A DNA stretch of 64,000 nt, from NCBI GenBank assembly GCA_017446775.1, contig JAFSQE010000017.1:62001-126000 (forward strand), given 5' to 3'. Below are positions 1-8,493 of the stretch, piece after piece; positions within the stretch are counted from its first letter, which is position 1; each line of letters starts with the position of its first letter. The position numbers were made by a program, and so were the translations under genes. The notes below the pieces were generated by a model that saw only the letters and a program-made list of their open reading frames with translations, had not been told where the DNA came from and made no database searches. This DNA is from Bacteroidales bacterium (GTDB lineage: Bacteria > Bacteroidota > Bacteroidia > Bacteroidales > UBA932).

Positions 1-586
1 GCAGCGGGGCGGAAACCTTCCAGCCGGAGGCGTCGGAGACGGTCACCCGGCCGCGACGCATACCTGAGCGGGCGCCGTATGGCGTCTTGACGGTAATCCA
101 GAAGGATGTGTTCTCTCCGGCAGGGGCTACGCACGGCTCTTCCAGCATCGGCAGCGGGTCGGGCCACAGCCCGGCATAGCCAAAAGAGTCGCTGGGGCTG
201 GGGACATCCACGTATTCAACTTTGCGGACCTTGACCTGATAGCCGGCCGGCAGACCGCTCACCGCCACAGAAACGCCCTGCAGGTCCTTTTGGGGCTTCA
301 GCACGATAATGAACGATTCATATTCTCCGCGGGCGGATGACAGACGCACCTTGCGGCCGCGTCGCGCAGCCACCGGCGTATCTTTCATTGGCTTGTAAAC
401 ACCTTCTGCCCACCATACATCGGCTTTTGGGGTATGTTTCACCAGATATCCATATCCCCCCTGAAGGGTCATATACGGGTCACACTTCTCCAGCTTCTCT
501 GCCTTCCACTCGTGCGCATTTCCAACCGTCGGCACCGCCACCATAGTCGCCACCAGGGCGACAGCAATAAGGAGCAATCTCTTCAT
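1..586 (-). CDS. GH123-like / DUF4091-type secreted protein, N-terminal part
   Basis: The gene starts with ATG at 586 and runs off the left edge, so only about 195 residues are visible. The first 22 residues form a signal peptide (MKRLL followed by a hydrophobic stretch). The visible part has the layout of the beta-sandwich N-domain found in GH123/DUF4091 proteins: a WWAEGVYKP segment near residue 60, then a stretch reading like 'charged-RLSSARGEYESF' and an LxGVxVxVSGL segment. In that family the N-domain precedes a TIM barrel that in GH123 is a beta-N-acetylgalactosaminidase; the barrel is outside this window. It lies 6 bases after the GH97 gene and is probably co-transcribed with it. The family call rests on pattern memory, not on an alignment, and the substrate is unknown. 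Confidence 0.6.
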   Translation of the reverse strand, partial: MKRLLLIAVALVATMVAVPTVGNAHEWKAEKLEKCDPYMTLQGGYGYLVKHTPKADVWWAEGVYKPMKDTPVAARRGRKVRLSSARGEYESFIIVLKPQKDLQGVSVAVSGLPAGYQVKVRKVEYVDVPSPSDSFGYAGLWPDPLPMLEEPCVAPAGENTSFWITVKTPYGARSGMRRGRVTVSDASGWKVSAPL

Positions 587-592
587 ACAGAA

Positions 593-2566
593 CTATTTGG
601 TGAGCACGATTGCAAAGCCGCCGCCAGGAGCCATATGGATGTCCAGCTTGTCGCCGGCAGCAACTGTCTTGAACTCGTGTTTGAAATCGGTAGCGTGGCG
701 GTCGGCGTTCATGCCGTCGCGGTAAATCTCTGCTTGCCACTTTCCGCTGCCCAGGAAACTCAAATCCAGCGTTACATCGCGCTCATCCCAGTTAGTGGTG
801 CCTCCGACATACCAGGTATCACCGCTGCGGCGGGCCATCAGGATATACTTGCCTACCTCTCCGCCAAGGCCCACAGAGTCGTCGAACACGGTGGGAATCC
901 GCGAAATGAAGCTGAGGCACTCGGGTTCGCGCCGGTATGCAGAGGGGCCGTCGCAGAGCATGCAGAGAGGCGATTCAAAAATCACATACTCGCCAAGCTG
1001 GTGGCAGCGGGTGCCCTGGCTCATGGTCTCGCGGCTCTTGAGGTAGGTGCTGCGGCTGCCGTTTCGCATAGCCCCCTGGGTGTAGTCTACCACGCCGGCC
1101 GCCATGCGGATATACGGGAATGTCACATCGTTCAAAGGCATATCGATCTCGATGCCGGTCCAGCGCATGTTCTCCAGGCCGTAAACGCCCTCGTAGTTCA
1201 GGACATTGGGATAGGTGCGGTTAAGGCCGTGCGGCTTGAATGCTCCGTGGAAGTCAAGTACCAGATGATACTTTGCGGCCACCTGCGCAGCCTTGGTGTA
1301 GAACTCCAGCATATACTGGTCGTCGCGGTTCATGAAGTCGATCTTGAAGCCCTTGACGCCCATTGCAGAGTAGTGCTTGCAGACATGCTCCATATCGCGG
1401 GCAAAGGCGTAATAGCCAGCCCAGAGGATGATCCCGACACCCTTTTCTGCAGCGTATGATGTGAGCATCTCAAGATCTATGGCGGGGACGATATCAAACA
1501 GGTCTGCCTTGCCCTCTGTGCTCCAGCCATCGTCCATGATGATGTATTCTATACCGTTCTCTGCCGCGAAATCGATGTAGTGCTTGTAGGTATCGTTGTT
1601 GATGCCGACCTTGAAATCGACCCCTGTCACGTAGAAGTTGTTCCACCAGTCCCAGGCCACCTTGCCGGGCTTTACCCAGCTGAAGTCAGAACCCTTCGCT
1701 GGAGCATCGCCCAGACGGTATACGATGTCGTTGTTCACCATCTGGATGTCGGAGGTGCTGATTGCAAATATCCTCCAGGGGAACTTCTCGCCCGGAAGGC
1801 ACTCTGCAAGATAGTCGTGGCGGGAGAGGATCTCCTCCTGGATGTTGTTGTATCCGCCCTGCTTCATCTCTTTTGGCAGGGGTGCCCACACGCCGTGCAG
1901 GTTTTTGGTGCCGTTGCCCTGCAGGTACATGCCGGGATATTTATAGAGTGCAGACTCCATGATGTTGATCTTGCGACCCTTGGGAGCGTCTATCATCTGC
2001 GGCAGATAGGCCAGCTTCTCCGGATGGATCTGGCTCAGCGGATAATACTCGTAGATATTTTCGAAAGACGACTCAAAACCGTTCCACGAGAAGGCCACCC
2101 AGGTGTTCCAGTCCTCTGCAAAGTTGAACTCCGCGGTCTCGCTCTGGACCTTGAAAGGCTTTTTGCTCTTGGAGACAAAGCGGTATGCGATGCAGTCGTC
2201 GTAGGCGCGGAAAATCACGTCGCAGTTCTTGTAGCAGAGGGTAAGCTCGTTATAATGGTCGTGTACCTCGGCCCGCTTGTATGCTATTGCGGCAAAGGTC
2301 TCGTCTGCGCTGCGGCGGGAGAACTTCTGCAGTTTGCCGCCGCCGTAAACAGTCCCGTCGGTGAGCTTCATCTCCACGCGGGAGTCCTGCAGCAGGCACT
2401 CCCCATCGTAATATACTGCCCAGGAGAGGGTTTTGCCGGCAGTGATGTTGGCCACGATGTGTCCGTCGGGCGACATAAGCTGAATGTTCTTGGAGGCCGC
2501 AAAAGCTGCGGGGCAGACCAGCAGCAGAAGTGCCGCCAGTGCGAAAATCTTGAGAGTCTGTTTCAT
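593..2566 (-). CDS. GH97 family glycoside hydrolase, probable retaining alpha-galactosidase
   Basis: A 657-residue protein with a signal peptide (residues 1-23, ending AFA-A) and the GH97 architecture: N-terminal beta-supersandwich (about 25-280), a TIM barrel (about 300-560) and a C-terminal beta domain. The barrel carries WDWWNNFYVTG (305-315), YIIMDDGWS (341-349), GFKIDFMNRDD (406-416) and YEGVYGLEN (458-466). In the retaining GH97 subgroup (for example the B. thetaiotaomicron alpha-galactosidase BtGH97b, 662 residues) the nucleophile is Asp415 and the acid/base Glu470; here Asp410 and Glu465 sit at the same offset of five, which supports a retaining alpha-galactosidase rather than an inverting SusB-type alpha-glucosidase. 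Its start codon directly abuts the stop of the DUF389 gene and the DUF4091-like gene follows after 6 bases, so the three are likely one transcript. Location is probably periplasmic. Confidence 0.88.
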   Translation of the reverse strand: MKQTLKIFALAALLLLVCPAAFAASKNIQLMSPDGHIVANITAGKTLSWAVYYDGECLLQDSRVEMKLTDGTVYGGGKLQKFSRRSADETFAAIAYKRAEVHDHYNELTLCYKNCDVIFRAYDDCIAYRFVSKSKKPFKVQSETAEFNFAEDWNTWVAFSWNGFESSFENIYEYYPLSQIHPEKLAYLPQMIDAPKGRKINIMESALYKYPGMYLQGNGTKNLHGVWAPLPKEMKQGGYNNIQEEILSRHDYLAECLPGEKFPWRIFAISTSDIQMVNNDIVYRLGDAPAKGSDFSWVKPGKVAWDWWNNFYVTGVDFKVGINNDTYKHYIDFAAENGIEYIIMDDGWSTEGKADLFDIVPAIDLEMLTSYAAEKGVGIILWAGYYAFARDMEHVCKHYSAMGVKGFKIDFMNRDDQYMLEFYTKAAQVAAKYHLVLDFHGAFKPHGLNRTYPNVLNYEGVYGLENMRWTGIEIDMPLNDVTFPYIRMAAGVVDYTQGAMRNGSRSTYLKSRETMSQGTRCHQLGEYVIFESPLCMLCDGPSAYRREPECLSFISRIPTVFDDSVGLGGEVGKYILMARRSGDTWYVGGTTNWDERDVTLDLSFLGSGKWQAEIYRDGMNADRHATDFKHEFKTVAAGDKLDIHMAPGGGFAIVLTK

Positions 2567-3922
2567 TTATTCTGATTCGATAATGTTTTCTACTATGTTA
2601 TTGGCAACTATAGCGTCATCTTCCAGCCGGAGCTTGAGCCAGCTGGTAATCTCGGCAAGCTGTTCTGCAGAAAGAGCTTCGGTAGATAATATGAGCGCGT
2701 TGGTGACAGGAGCTGTTGCGATGCTGTCGCCCGTAATCCGTATTGCCGAACCCTGCGAGAGCGACATGCCGCTCACGGCGGGATATTTATACCTGAGTTC
2801 CTTGGCAATCTGGCCGTAGGGGATGGTGCGCGCCTGGCTGGCGGCCAGCTGCTCTTCCAGTTCCCGGATGCGGGCATCCTTGGCCGCAATGGCCTCTTCT
2901 GCACGCTCGTAGACCCCTTTGAGAAGTTCGTCGGCCTTGGTGCCGAAGGAGTTGACCTTTATCTGCAGTTCGTTGCTGTCCAGGCCGTGCCGTTCTGCCG
3001 CCTTGTGCAGGTATTCTATATCGCCTTCAGATAGTTCGCCTGCAAAATATATCACAGCATTGTTGCCCTTGATGGAGTAGTCGTAGATATACGCATCGCC
3101 AAAGATCTTGTTCTCTTCAATAAAGGCACGCACCTCCCGCTCCGTGTTGTTGGTGCGTATCATCGTCACCGCACTTATCACGCTGGGGATGATTATGGCC
3201 AGCAGGATCAGGCTGGAGATGGTGCGGAAATGATTGCCCTGCGGGATATTCTCGGCCACCTTGTCGAACTTGAGGTAGCGGGTGGTGAAATAGGTCGCCA
3301 TCAGAATGAAGACCGTGTTTATCAGGAACAGATACAGCGCGCCAAAGAAGTAGTGCATGTTGCCGCTGGCCAGGCCGAAGCCGGCGGTGCAGAGCGGAGG
3401 CATCAGGGCGGTGGCGATGGCTACGCCGGACAGCACCGTGCCGCGCTCTTTGCGACATAGCTCGAGGGTGCCGGCAACTCCGCCGAACAGCGCTATGAAC
3501 ACGTCGTATATCGTGGGGCTGGTGCGGGCCAGCAGCTCGGTGGGATTGGCCATCTTGAGCGGAGTGAGCAAGAAGTAGAGAAACGCCGCCAGCAGGCTGA
3601 CTGAAACCATCACCAGAAAGTTCTTGAGCGCGCCAAGGAGCAACTTCTGGTCGTTGATGCACAGCGACAGGCCCATGCCAAAGATAGGACCCATGAGCGG
3701 CGATATGAGCATCGCACCGATTATAACCGGGATGGAGTTGACGTTGAGGCCGACGGAGGCGATTACTATGGAGCATACCAGAATCCAGACGTTGGTGCCG
3801 CGGACGTTGATACCGTTGCGTATCTTGGCTGCCGCAGCCACCGTGTCCAGCTCGTCGTCCATGGATGTCACGCTGTGCCAGTTGAACTTTATCTTATCCC
3901 AAAAAGAAAGGTTGTCTCCCAT
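2567..3922 (-). CDS. DUF389 family integral membrane protein
   Basis: A 451-residue protein with a short cytosolic N-terminus (1-45), a block of about six membrane segments (45-245) and a soluble C-terminal part (about 265-451) that includes a charged, probably coiled-coil stretch (about 320-360, ELEEQLAASQ). The membrane core shows the DUF389 signature IGAMLISPLMGPIFGMG (about 67-83) and the later ATALMPPLCTAGFG. No biochemical function is established for the family; it is often annotated as a TIGR00341-type hydrophobic domain protein. The stop codon at 2567-2569 touches the GH97 start, so translational coupling is likely even though the two products have no obvious functional link. A promoter-like box lies 27 bases upstream of the start. 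Confidence 0.85.
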   Translation of the reverse strand: MGDNLSFWDKIKFNWHSVTSMDDELDTVAAAAKIRNGINVRGTNVWILVCSIVIASVGLNVNSIPVIIGAMLISPLMGPIFGMGLSLCINDQKLLLGALKNFLVMVSVSLLAAFLYFLLTPLKMANPTELLARTSPTIYDVFIALFGGVAGTLELCRKERGTVLSGVAIATALMPPLCTAGFGLASGNMHYFFGALYLFLINTVFILMATYFTTRYLKFDKVAENIPQGNHFRTISSLILLAIIIPSVISAVTMIRTNNTEREVRAFIEENKIFGDAYIYDYSIKGNNAVIYFAGELSEGDIEYLHKAAERHGLDSNELQIKVNSFGTKADELLKGVYERAEEAIAAKDARIRELEEQLAASQARTIPYGQIAKELRYKYPAVSGMSLSQGSAIRITGDSIATAPVTNALILSTEALSAEQLAEITSWLKLRLEDDAIVANNIVENIIESE

Positions 3923-3949
3923 ACATTTTCAATACTAAGTGTAACCTCA

Positions 3950-3957
3950 CAAATATA
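3950..3957 (-). promoter_or_regulatory. Promoter -7 box for DUF389-GH97 operon
   Basis: Read on the minus strand this is TATATTTG, a match to the Bacteroidota -7 consensus TAnnTTTG. About 20 bases further upstream is TTTCG, an imperfect -33 TTTG. The box leaves a leader of roughly 20-25 bases before the ATG at 3922. Confidence 0.6.
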
Positions 3958-4030
3958 ATCACACTATGGCGTTCGGCGAAATTTTTGTAGTCATATAAGG
4001 CAATATTGTTTCAGTCAAAAAATACTCGCA

Positions 4031-4735
4031 ATGGAAATCAGAGAATCTAAGAGAATTCAGAATTCTATCCTTAACTCGCTGGAAAAGAGGGCTCTGGTAT
4101 ATATGGCCGGGCGCCTTCCCGAGTGGGTCACCAGCGATATGATGACATTTGTGGGGTTTGTGGGCTCGATTATGATATGCGTCGGTTTTCTTCTGACCGG
4201 CATCTCCATCAACTTTCTATGGCTCTCTGTCGCCGGCCTTGTGGTCAACTGGTTCGGCGACTCGCTCGACGGCACCATCGCCCGCGTGCGCAACAGCCAG
4301 CGGCCGGTTTACGGCTATTATCTGGACCATACGATGGATGTGGTGAACGAGATATTGATGTTTGTTGGTCTGGGTTTTTCGCCCCTGGTGCATCTTGAGA
4401 TTGCGCTGGCCGCCTTTATCTGCTATCTGGCGCTCACCCTTAACGTGAGCATGGACACTTACCTGCGGGGGGAGTTCCGCCTGACCTACGCCCGCTTTGG
4501 TCCTACCGAATTTCGCCTGGTCGTGATACTGGTGTGCCTGCTGTTCATATTCGTTCCCGCCGTGAGGGATTATGCCCGCCCGGTAACCGTTTTGAACAAT
4601 GAGTACGTATTCGGTATTTTCGACTACATTGCGTTGTTCATGACAGCGGTACTGGGCATAATTTGGGTTGCTGCCATAATCTCGGACATCCGCTATTACG
4701 CCAAGGCAGATCCGCCCAAGAAGCGTCAGAAATAA
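4031..4735 (+). CDS. CDP-alcohol phosphatidyltransferase family protein
   Basis: A 234-residue membrane protein of the family that joins a CDP-linked lipid or alcohol to an alcohol acceptor with release of CMP. The catalytic motif is visible in full: Asp77, Asp80-Gly81, Ala84-Arg85, Gly95, Asp99 and Asp103 (DSLDG, AR, G, LDHTMD). About six hydrophobic segments surround it. The acceptor cannot be told from sequence; phosphatidylglycerol-phosphate, inositol or other head groups are possible. The PlsC-like acyltransferase starts 2 bases after the stop, which argues for a shared role in lipid synthesis. It is transcribed divergently from the DUF389 operon with a 108-base gap. Confidence 0.85.
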   Translation: MEIRESKRIQNSILNSLEKRALVYMAGRLPEWVTSDMMTFVGFVGSIMICVGFLLTGISINFLWLSVAGLVVNWFGDSLDGTIARVRNSQRPVYGYYLDHTMDVVNEILMFVGLGFSPLVHLEIALAAFICYLALTLNVSMDTYLRGEFRLTYARFGPTEFRLVVILVCLLFIFVPAVRDYARPVTVLNNEYVFGIFDYIALFMTAVLGIIWVAAIISDIRYYAKADPPKKRQK

Positions 4736-4737
4736 AT

Positions 4738-5652
4738 ATGGCAGCAGAACTGTTTCCTGTTTCAGAACTGGAAAAGGCATCTCCCCTGTTCAGGGGCAGG
4801 TGCGGCAATGCCATTGCGCGGGGTCTGCTCAATGCGTTTGAGATAACGGCCGTGCAGCGGCTGTACGACGGCGCCGAGTGCGGCAACGGTCCAGACACCG
4901 CCGCCGGTCTTGTGAAAGGACTGGACCTGAAATATACCGTGAGCGGGCTGCAGGAGCTTGAAAATCTGCCCGAAGGGCCGTTTATCACTATCAGCAACCA
5001 TCCGATAGGGAGTCTGGACGGAGTGATACTGGTGGATTTGATGGGGCATCTTTTCCCCGACTACAAGCTTCTGGTGAACCAGTTCTTGATGCGGATAGAG
5101 GGGCTGCGCCCCAGTTTTATATCGGTAATCCCTACGCTGGAAGAGCGTACGGCGGCTAAGGCAGAAAGCATTAACGGTATCCGGATAGCATGGCAGCACC
5201 TAAAGGATGGACACCCGCTGGGGCTTTTCCCCTCCGGCGCGGTTTCTGACCTGATATTCGGTCGCAGGCCGGAGGTGACAGTTCCGCCCGCTACCGGTTA
5301 TTCTCCGGCGGGATGTTATACCGATGCCGATGGATTGCTGCGGTACCGGGAACCCCGTGTGCGCGACCGGCAGTGGCAGATGCCTATCGTAAAGTTTATA
5401 CGCAAGGCCGCCGTTCCGGTGGTGCCGATCCGCTTTTTTGACGGGAATTCCCCGCTGTTCTACTGGCTGGGGGCGATGCACGGCTGGAAGCTGCGCGTTA
5501 CCCGCCTGCCGCACGAGGTGATGAACAAGCGCGGCAAAACCATCCGCATGGGCATCGGACCAATCATCACAGCGCAGCAACAGCTTGCATGCGCCACACT
5601 GGAAGATCTGCGGACGTTGCTGCGTGCATCTGTGTATGCCCAGCAGCCGTAA
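4738..5652 (+). CDS. PlsC-like lysophospholipid/1-acylglycerol-3-phosphate acyltransferase
   Basis: A 304-residue protein of the LPLAT superfamily. I use the ATG at 4738, 2 bases after the preceding stop; a longer in-frame opening exists back to 4663 but overlaps the upstream gene. The acyltransferase block 1 appears as ISNHPIGSLDG (about residues 86-96), with His and Asp spaced by five rather than the usual four residues, and block 3 as LGLFPSGAVSD (about 160-170). The wider spacing is what I recall from the hemolysin-type acyltransferases that make amino-acid lipids (ornithine or glycine lipids) in Bacteroidota, so a GlsA-like O-acyltransferase is a possible alternative to a true PlsC. The pairing with a CDP-alcohol phosphatidyltransferase supports a membrane-lipid role. 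It converges with the M16 peptidase gene, 8 bases away. Confidence 0.75.
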   Translation: MAAELFPVSELEKASPLFRGRCGNAIARGLLNAFEITAVQRLYDGAECGNGPDTAAGLVKGLDLKYTVSGLQELENLPEGPFITISNHPIGSLDGVILVDLMGHLFPDYKLLVNQFLMRIEGLRPSFISVIPTLEERTAAKAESINGIRIAWQHLKDGHPLGLFPSGAVSDLIFGRRPEVTVPPATGYSPAGCYTDADGLLRYREPRVRDRQWQMPIVKFIRKAAVPVVPIRFFDGNSPLFYWLGAMHGWKLRVTRLPHEVMNKRGKTIRMGIGPIITAQQQLACATLEDLRTLLRASVYAQQP

Positions 5653-5660
5653 CGGACAAA

Positions 5661-8477
5661 CTATTTCTCTTCGTAGATAAGTATCGACTTGCGGGCGGAG
5701 TTTATCTTGCGGGCGAGTCGGCGGACATCCTTTGCAGATACAGAGCGATACAGCTTCTCTGCATCGTATCCGTATTTCTTGCCCCAGCGGACATACTCTA
5801 CCATCCGGTTCTCCTGCTGGGGGAGGGAGCGGGCTATGCGGGCTTCGTTCTCGTAATGATGCTTTACAAGATACTTGAGCGCCAGCTCCATCTCCTTCTC
5901 GGACGGGCCATCCTGGCACATGCGGTCCATCTCTTGTTGGATGTCGCCCAGCAGGATATCCTTCATCTCGGGCCGGGTCTGGAAATGAACCGTCGATTTG
6001 GTGGGGATACCCTTTTCGTCGCTCACAACGGTGTTGAGGAACACGCTGTAGGCGCCGCCGCGCTCTTCCCGTATCAGGCTTAGGTAGCGGGCAGACATTA
6101 TGTAGTCCAGGAATTCAACCTCGGCGCATTCGCGGGGCGAATTGCCTATATTAGACAGAAAGTTGTAGCTGATATCGGTGAGCGGTTCCGAGAGCGGGGT
6201 GTGGCTCTCTTCGTAGCGAAGCTCTCCCTTGAAGGTGGGCGTTGCTGGGAGATATTTCCCCTTACTGTAGGGATATCCGCCTCCCAGGCTCGCCACATAG
6301 GTGCACACCATCTCACGTATCAAATCTTCTTCGAGGTCGCTGCAGATAATCACCTTAAGGGTAGAGATATCGCTGTAGCTGCGGCGGTATACATCCTCCA
6401 GCAGGGGCAGGTCTACCGCCTCGATGGATGTGCTGTCTATCTTCTGCTGCCAGGGATGGTCTCCGAATATCATCTCCTGCGTCTTGTCGTCGAACAGGTT
6501 CCGGGGACTCGGCTCTTTGCCCAGCGATTTTAGGGAGGCCGCCTTGGCATTCTCCAGTTCGCTATCTGTGCCGAAATAGGGCTCCATGACTTGTAGCCAG
6601 GCCAGTTTGAAGGCCGTTTCCGTGCGGTCGGTGCGGGCAGTGATATCTATCCTGGCAGAATTGGTGCCGCCGCCCAGCATCAGTTTAATGCCAGAGAGTT
6701 CCGGATAGTGGCGCCAGTCGCCGTGGCTGCGGCCGCGGCTGCCGGCGGTGCGGCGGTTGTAATGTACCGCATAGCGTCCGGCAGTGATATTGTCCTGCTC
6801 AAGTGCCTTGTAGCCGGTGTCAAACAACCAGGTCATAGAGAGATGGTCGCTGCCTTCGGCCGGAGCTGCATGCTTGTAGAATACGGAGACGCCGTTAGAG
6901 AGGGTCCACTTTTCAAAATCCATCCCCTTCACGGGGGCGGTCTTTACAATCTTGCCCGGGATAGCGTCAACGTTCAGGTCAAATTCCGGGTATTCGAGAT
7001 AATCGGGGGCGATGTCGGTTTCGCGGGCTGCAGCTATCGCCTGCTGCATCTGCTCTGCACTGGGGGCGGCACCGGGCTCCTTTACATCGTTGTAACTGTT
7101 GGAGTAAATCTGCTCGCACTGTTCAAACATTAAGGCCGGATAGGGGGCGATGTCGGCCTCTGTTATCGATTCGAGCGCCTCCTGCCGGATAGCTTTCAGG
7201 GTGGTGGGCAGCACCAGCGGAGAACCGGTAAGAAAGCTGGACAGAATGCAGCCAACTATCTCGTTGTTTGCGACCTCTTCTTTCTGGCGGGAGTCATCGA
7301 GATGCATCTTGGTGCTGATATGCAGCTTGGCTGCCTCCAGTTCGCGGGCGCTTATGCCGTATCGGAGCAACCTTTGTACCTCGGTCTCGGCGAAGCCCAC
7401 GCAGTCCAGCAGGGGCCGCTTTCCCTTTGCCACAAGGGTGAGCATGGTGACATACATGTCGGGGCTGTAGGGGTTGAGCACTGCGGTGGCACTTTGCACC
7501 GGGCTCCCCTTGCCCCTGGTGCGCTCCGTAAAGCGGTCGGCAAGCACACTGGTAATAATCTGCCGGCACATGAAATCCTTGAAAAAGGCTTTGCTGCCGT
7601 GGTCGGTGACAGTTGCGCGCTGCTTGTAGAAGGCCTTGTATGCCTGATACTTGATCTCGGGATCGGTCATGTCGGCAAACATGGGCGAGGGCTGGGCAGG
7701 GGGGATGTATTCTCCCTTGGGCTCGGGGTTTACCGGCGCGGGAATGCTCCCAAGGCAGCGCTCTACGCGTGCGGCCATCTCCTCTGAGTCAAAGTCGCCT
7801 ACAATTATCACCGCCTGCAGGTCGGGGCGGTACCACTTGTGGTAGAAGTCCAGAATCTCGTCCCGCTTAAAGCCGTTTATCACCTCCAGGGTGCCTATCA
7901 CGGTGCGCTCTGCCTGCTTGGAGTCCTTGTATATCAGGGCTGTCTGCTTGCGGGCCATGCGGCTGCGGGGTTCGTCGCCCAGGCGCCACTCTTCACTGAT
8001 AACGCCGCGCTCTTCGTCCAGGGCTTTCTGCTCACAGGAGATGTCGCACGACCAGTCGCGCAGCACCAGCAGTACGCTGTCTATGAAGCTTTCCCGCACC
8101 AACGGCACTTTGGAAAGGTTATATACGGTTTCTGTCTTTGCGGTGTATGCGTTTACGTTATATCCAAAACGAACCCCTTCTTTTGCCAGGAACTCCAAAA
8201 GCTCCTTGTCGGGATAGTGGCGGGTTCCGTTAAAGGCCATGTGCTCCAGGAAATGCGCCAATCCGTTCTGGTTGTCCTCTTCCTGCAGTGCACCGACGTT
8301 GTGAGCGATGTAGAATTCTGCAGTCCCGGCAGGGTTGGCGTTGTGGCACAGGTAATAGGTCATGCCGTTGGCAAGCCGGCCGCAAACAATCTCGGGGTCG
8401 GGAGCAATCTCCTGGGCGCCGGCGGCAGTTACGGCCAAAAGCGCACACAGCGTGAGCAGGGTACGTTTAATTCTCAT
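5661..8477 (-). CDS. M16 family zinc metallopeptidase (pitrilysin-like), secreted
   Basis: A 938-residue protein with a signal peptide (1-21, ends AGA-Q). The N-terminal half carries the inverted zinc site HFLEH (His75, Glu78, His79) and the downstream EERGVISEEWR segment that supplies the third ligand. The C-terminal half (about 490-938) repeats the M16 fold without the zinc motif, as in two-domain pitrilysins and the large periplasmic Bacteroidota members. Such enzymes degrade oligopeptides of limited size. The gene is last in an apparent operon behind a TonB-dependent receptor, a DUF4876 lipoprotein and a DUF6850 barrel (16 bases after the latter), which suggests that imported or outer-membrane peptides are its substrate. 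Confidence 0.92.
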   Translation of the reverse strand: MRIKRTLLTLCALLAVTAAGAQEIAPDPEIVCGRLANGMTYYLCHNANPAGTAEFYIAHNVGALQEEDNQNGLAHFLEHMAFNGTRHYPDKELLEFLAKEGVRFGYNVNAYTAKTETVYNLSKVPLVRESFIDSVLLVLRDWSCDISCEQKALDEERGVISEEWRLGDEPRSRMARKQTALIYKDSKQAERTVIGTLEVINGFKRDEILDFYHKWYRPDLQAVIIVGDFDSEEMAARVERCLGSIPAPVNPEPKGEYIPPAQPSPMFADMTDPEIKYQAYKAFYKQRATVTDHGSKAFFKDFMCRQIITSVLADRFTERTRGKGSPVQSATAVLNPYSPDMYVTMLTLVAKGKRPLLDCVGFAETEVQRLLRYGISARELEAAKLHISTKMHLDDSRQKEEVANNEIVGCILSSFLTGSPLVLPTTLKAIRQEALESITEADIAPYPALMFEQCEQIYSNSYNDVKEPGAAPSAEQMQQAIAAARETDIAPDYLEYPEFDLNVDAIPGKIVKTAPVKGMDFEKWTLSNGVSVFYKHAAPAEGSDHLSMTWLFDTGYKALEQDNITAGRYAVHYNRRTAGSRGRSHGDWRHYPELSGIKLMLGGGTNSARIDITARTDRTETAFKLAWLQVMEPYFGTDSELENAKAASLKSLGKEPSPRNLFDDKTQEMIFGDHPWQQKIDSTSIEAVDLPLLEDVYRRSYSDISTLKVIICSDLEEDLIREMVCTYVASLGGGYPYSKGKYLPATPTFKGELRYEESHTPLSEPLTDISYNFLSNIGNSPRECAEVEFLDYIMSARYLSLIREERGGAYSVFLNTVVSDEKGIPTKSTVHFQTRPEMKDILLGDIQQEMDRMCQDGPSEKEMELALKYLVKHHYENEARIARSLPQQENRMVEYVRWGKKYGYDAEKLYRSVSAKDVRRLARKINSARKSILIYEEK

Positions 8478-8493
8478 GCGTAAAAAAAATGTG

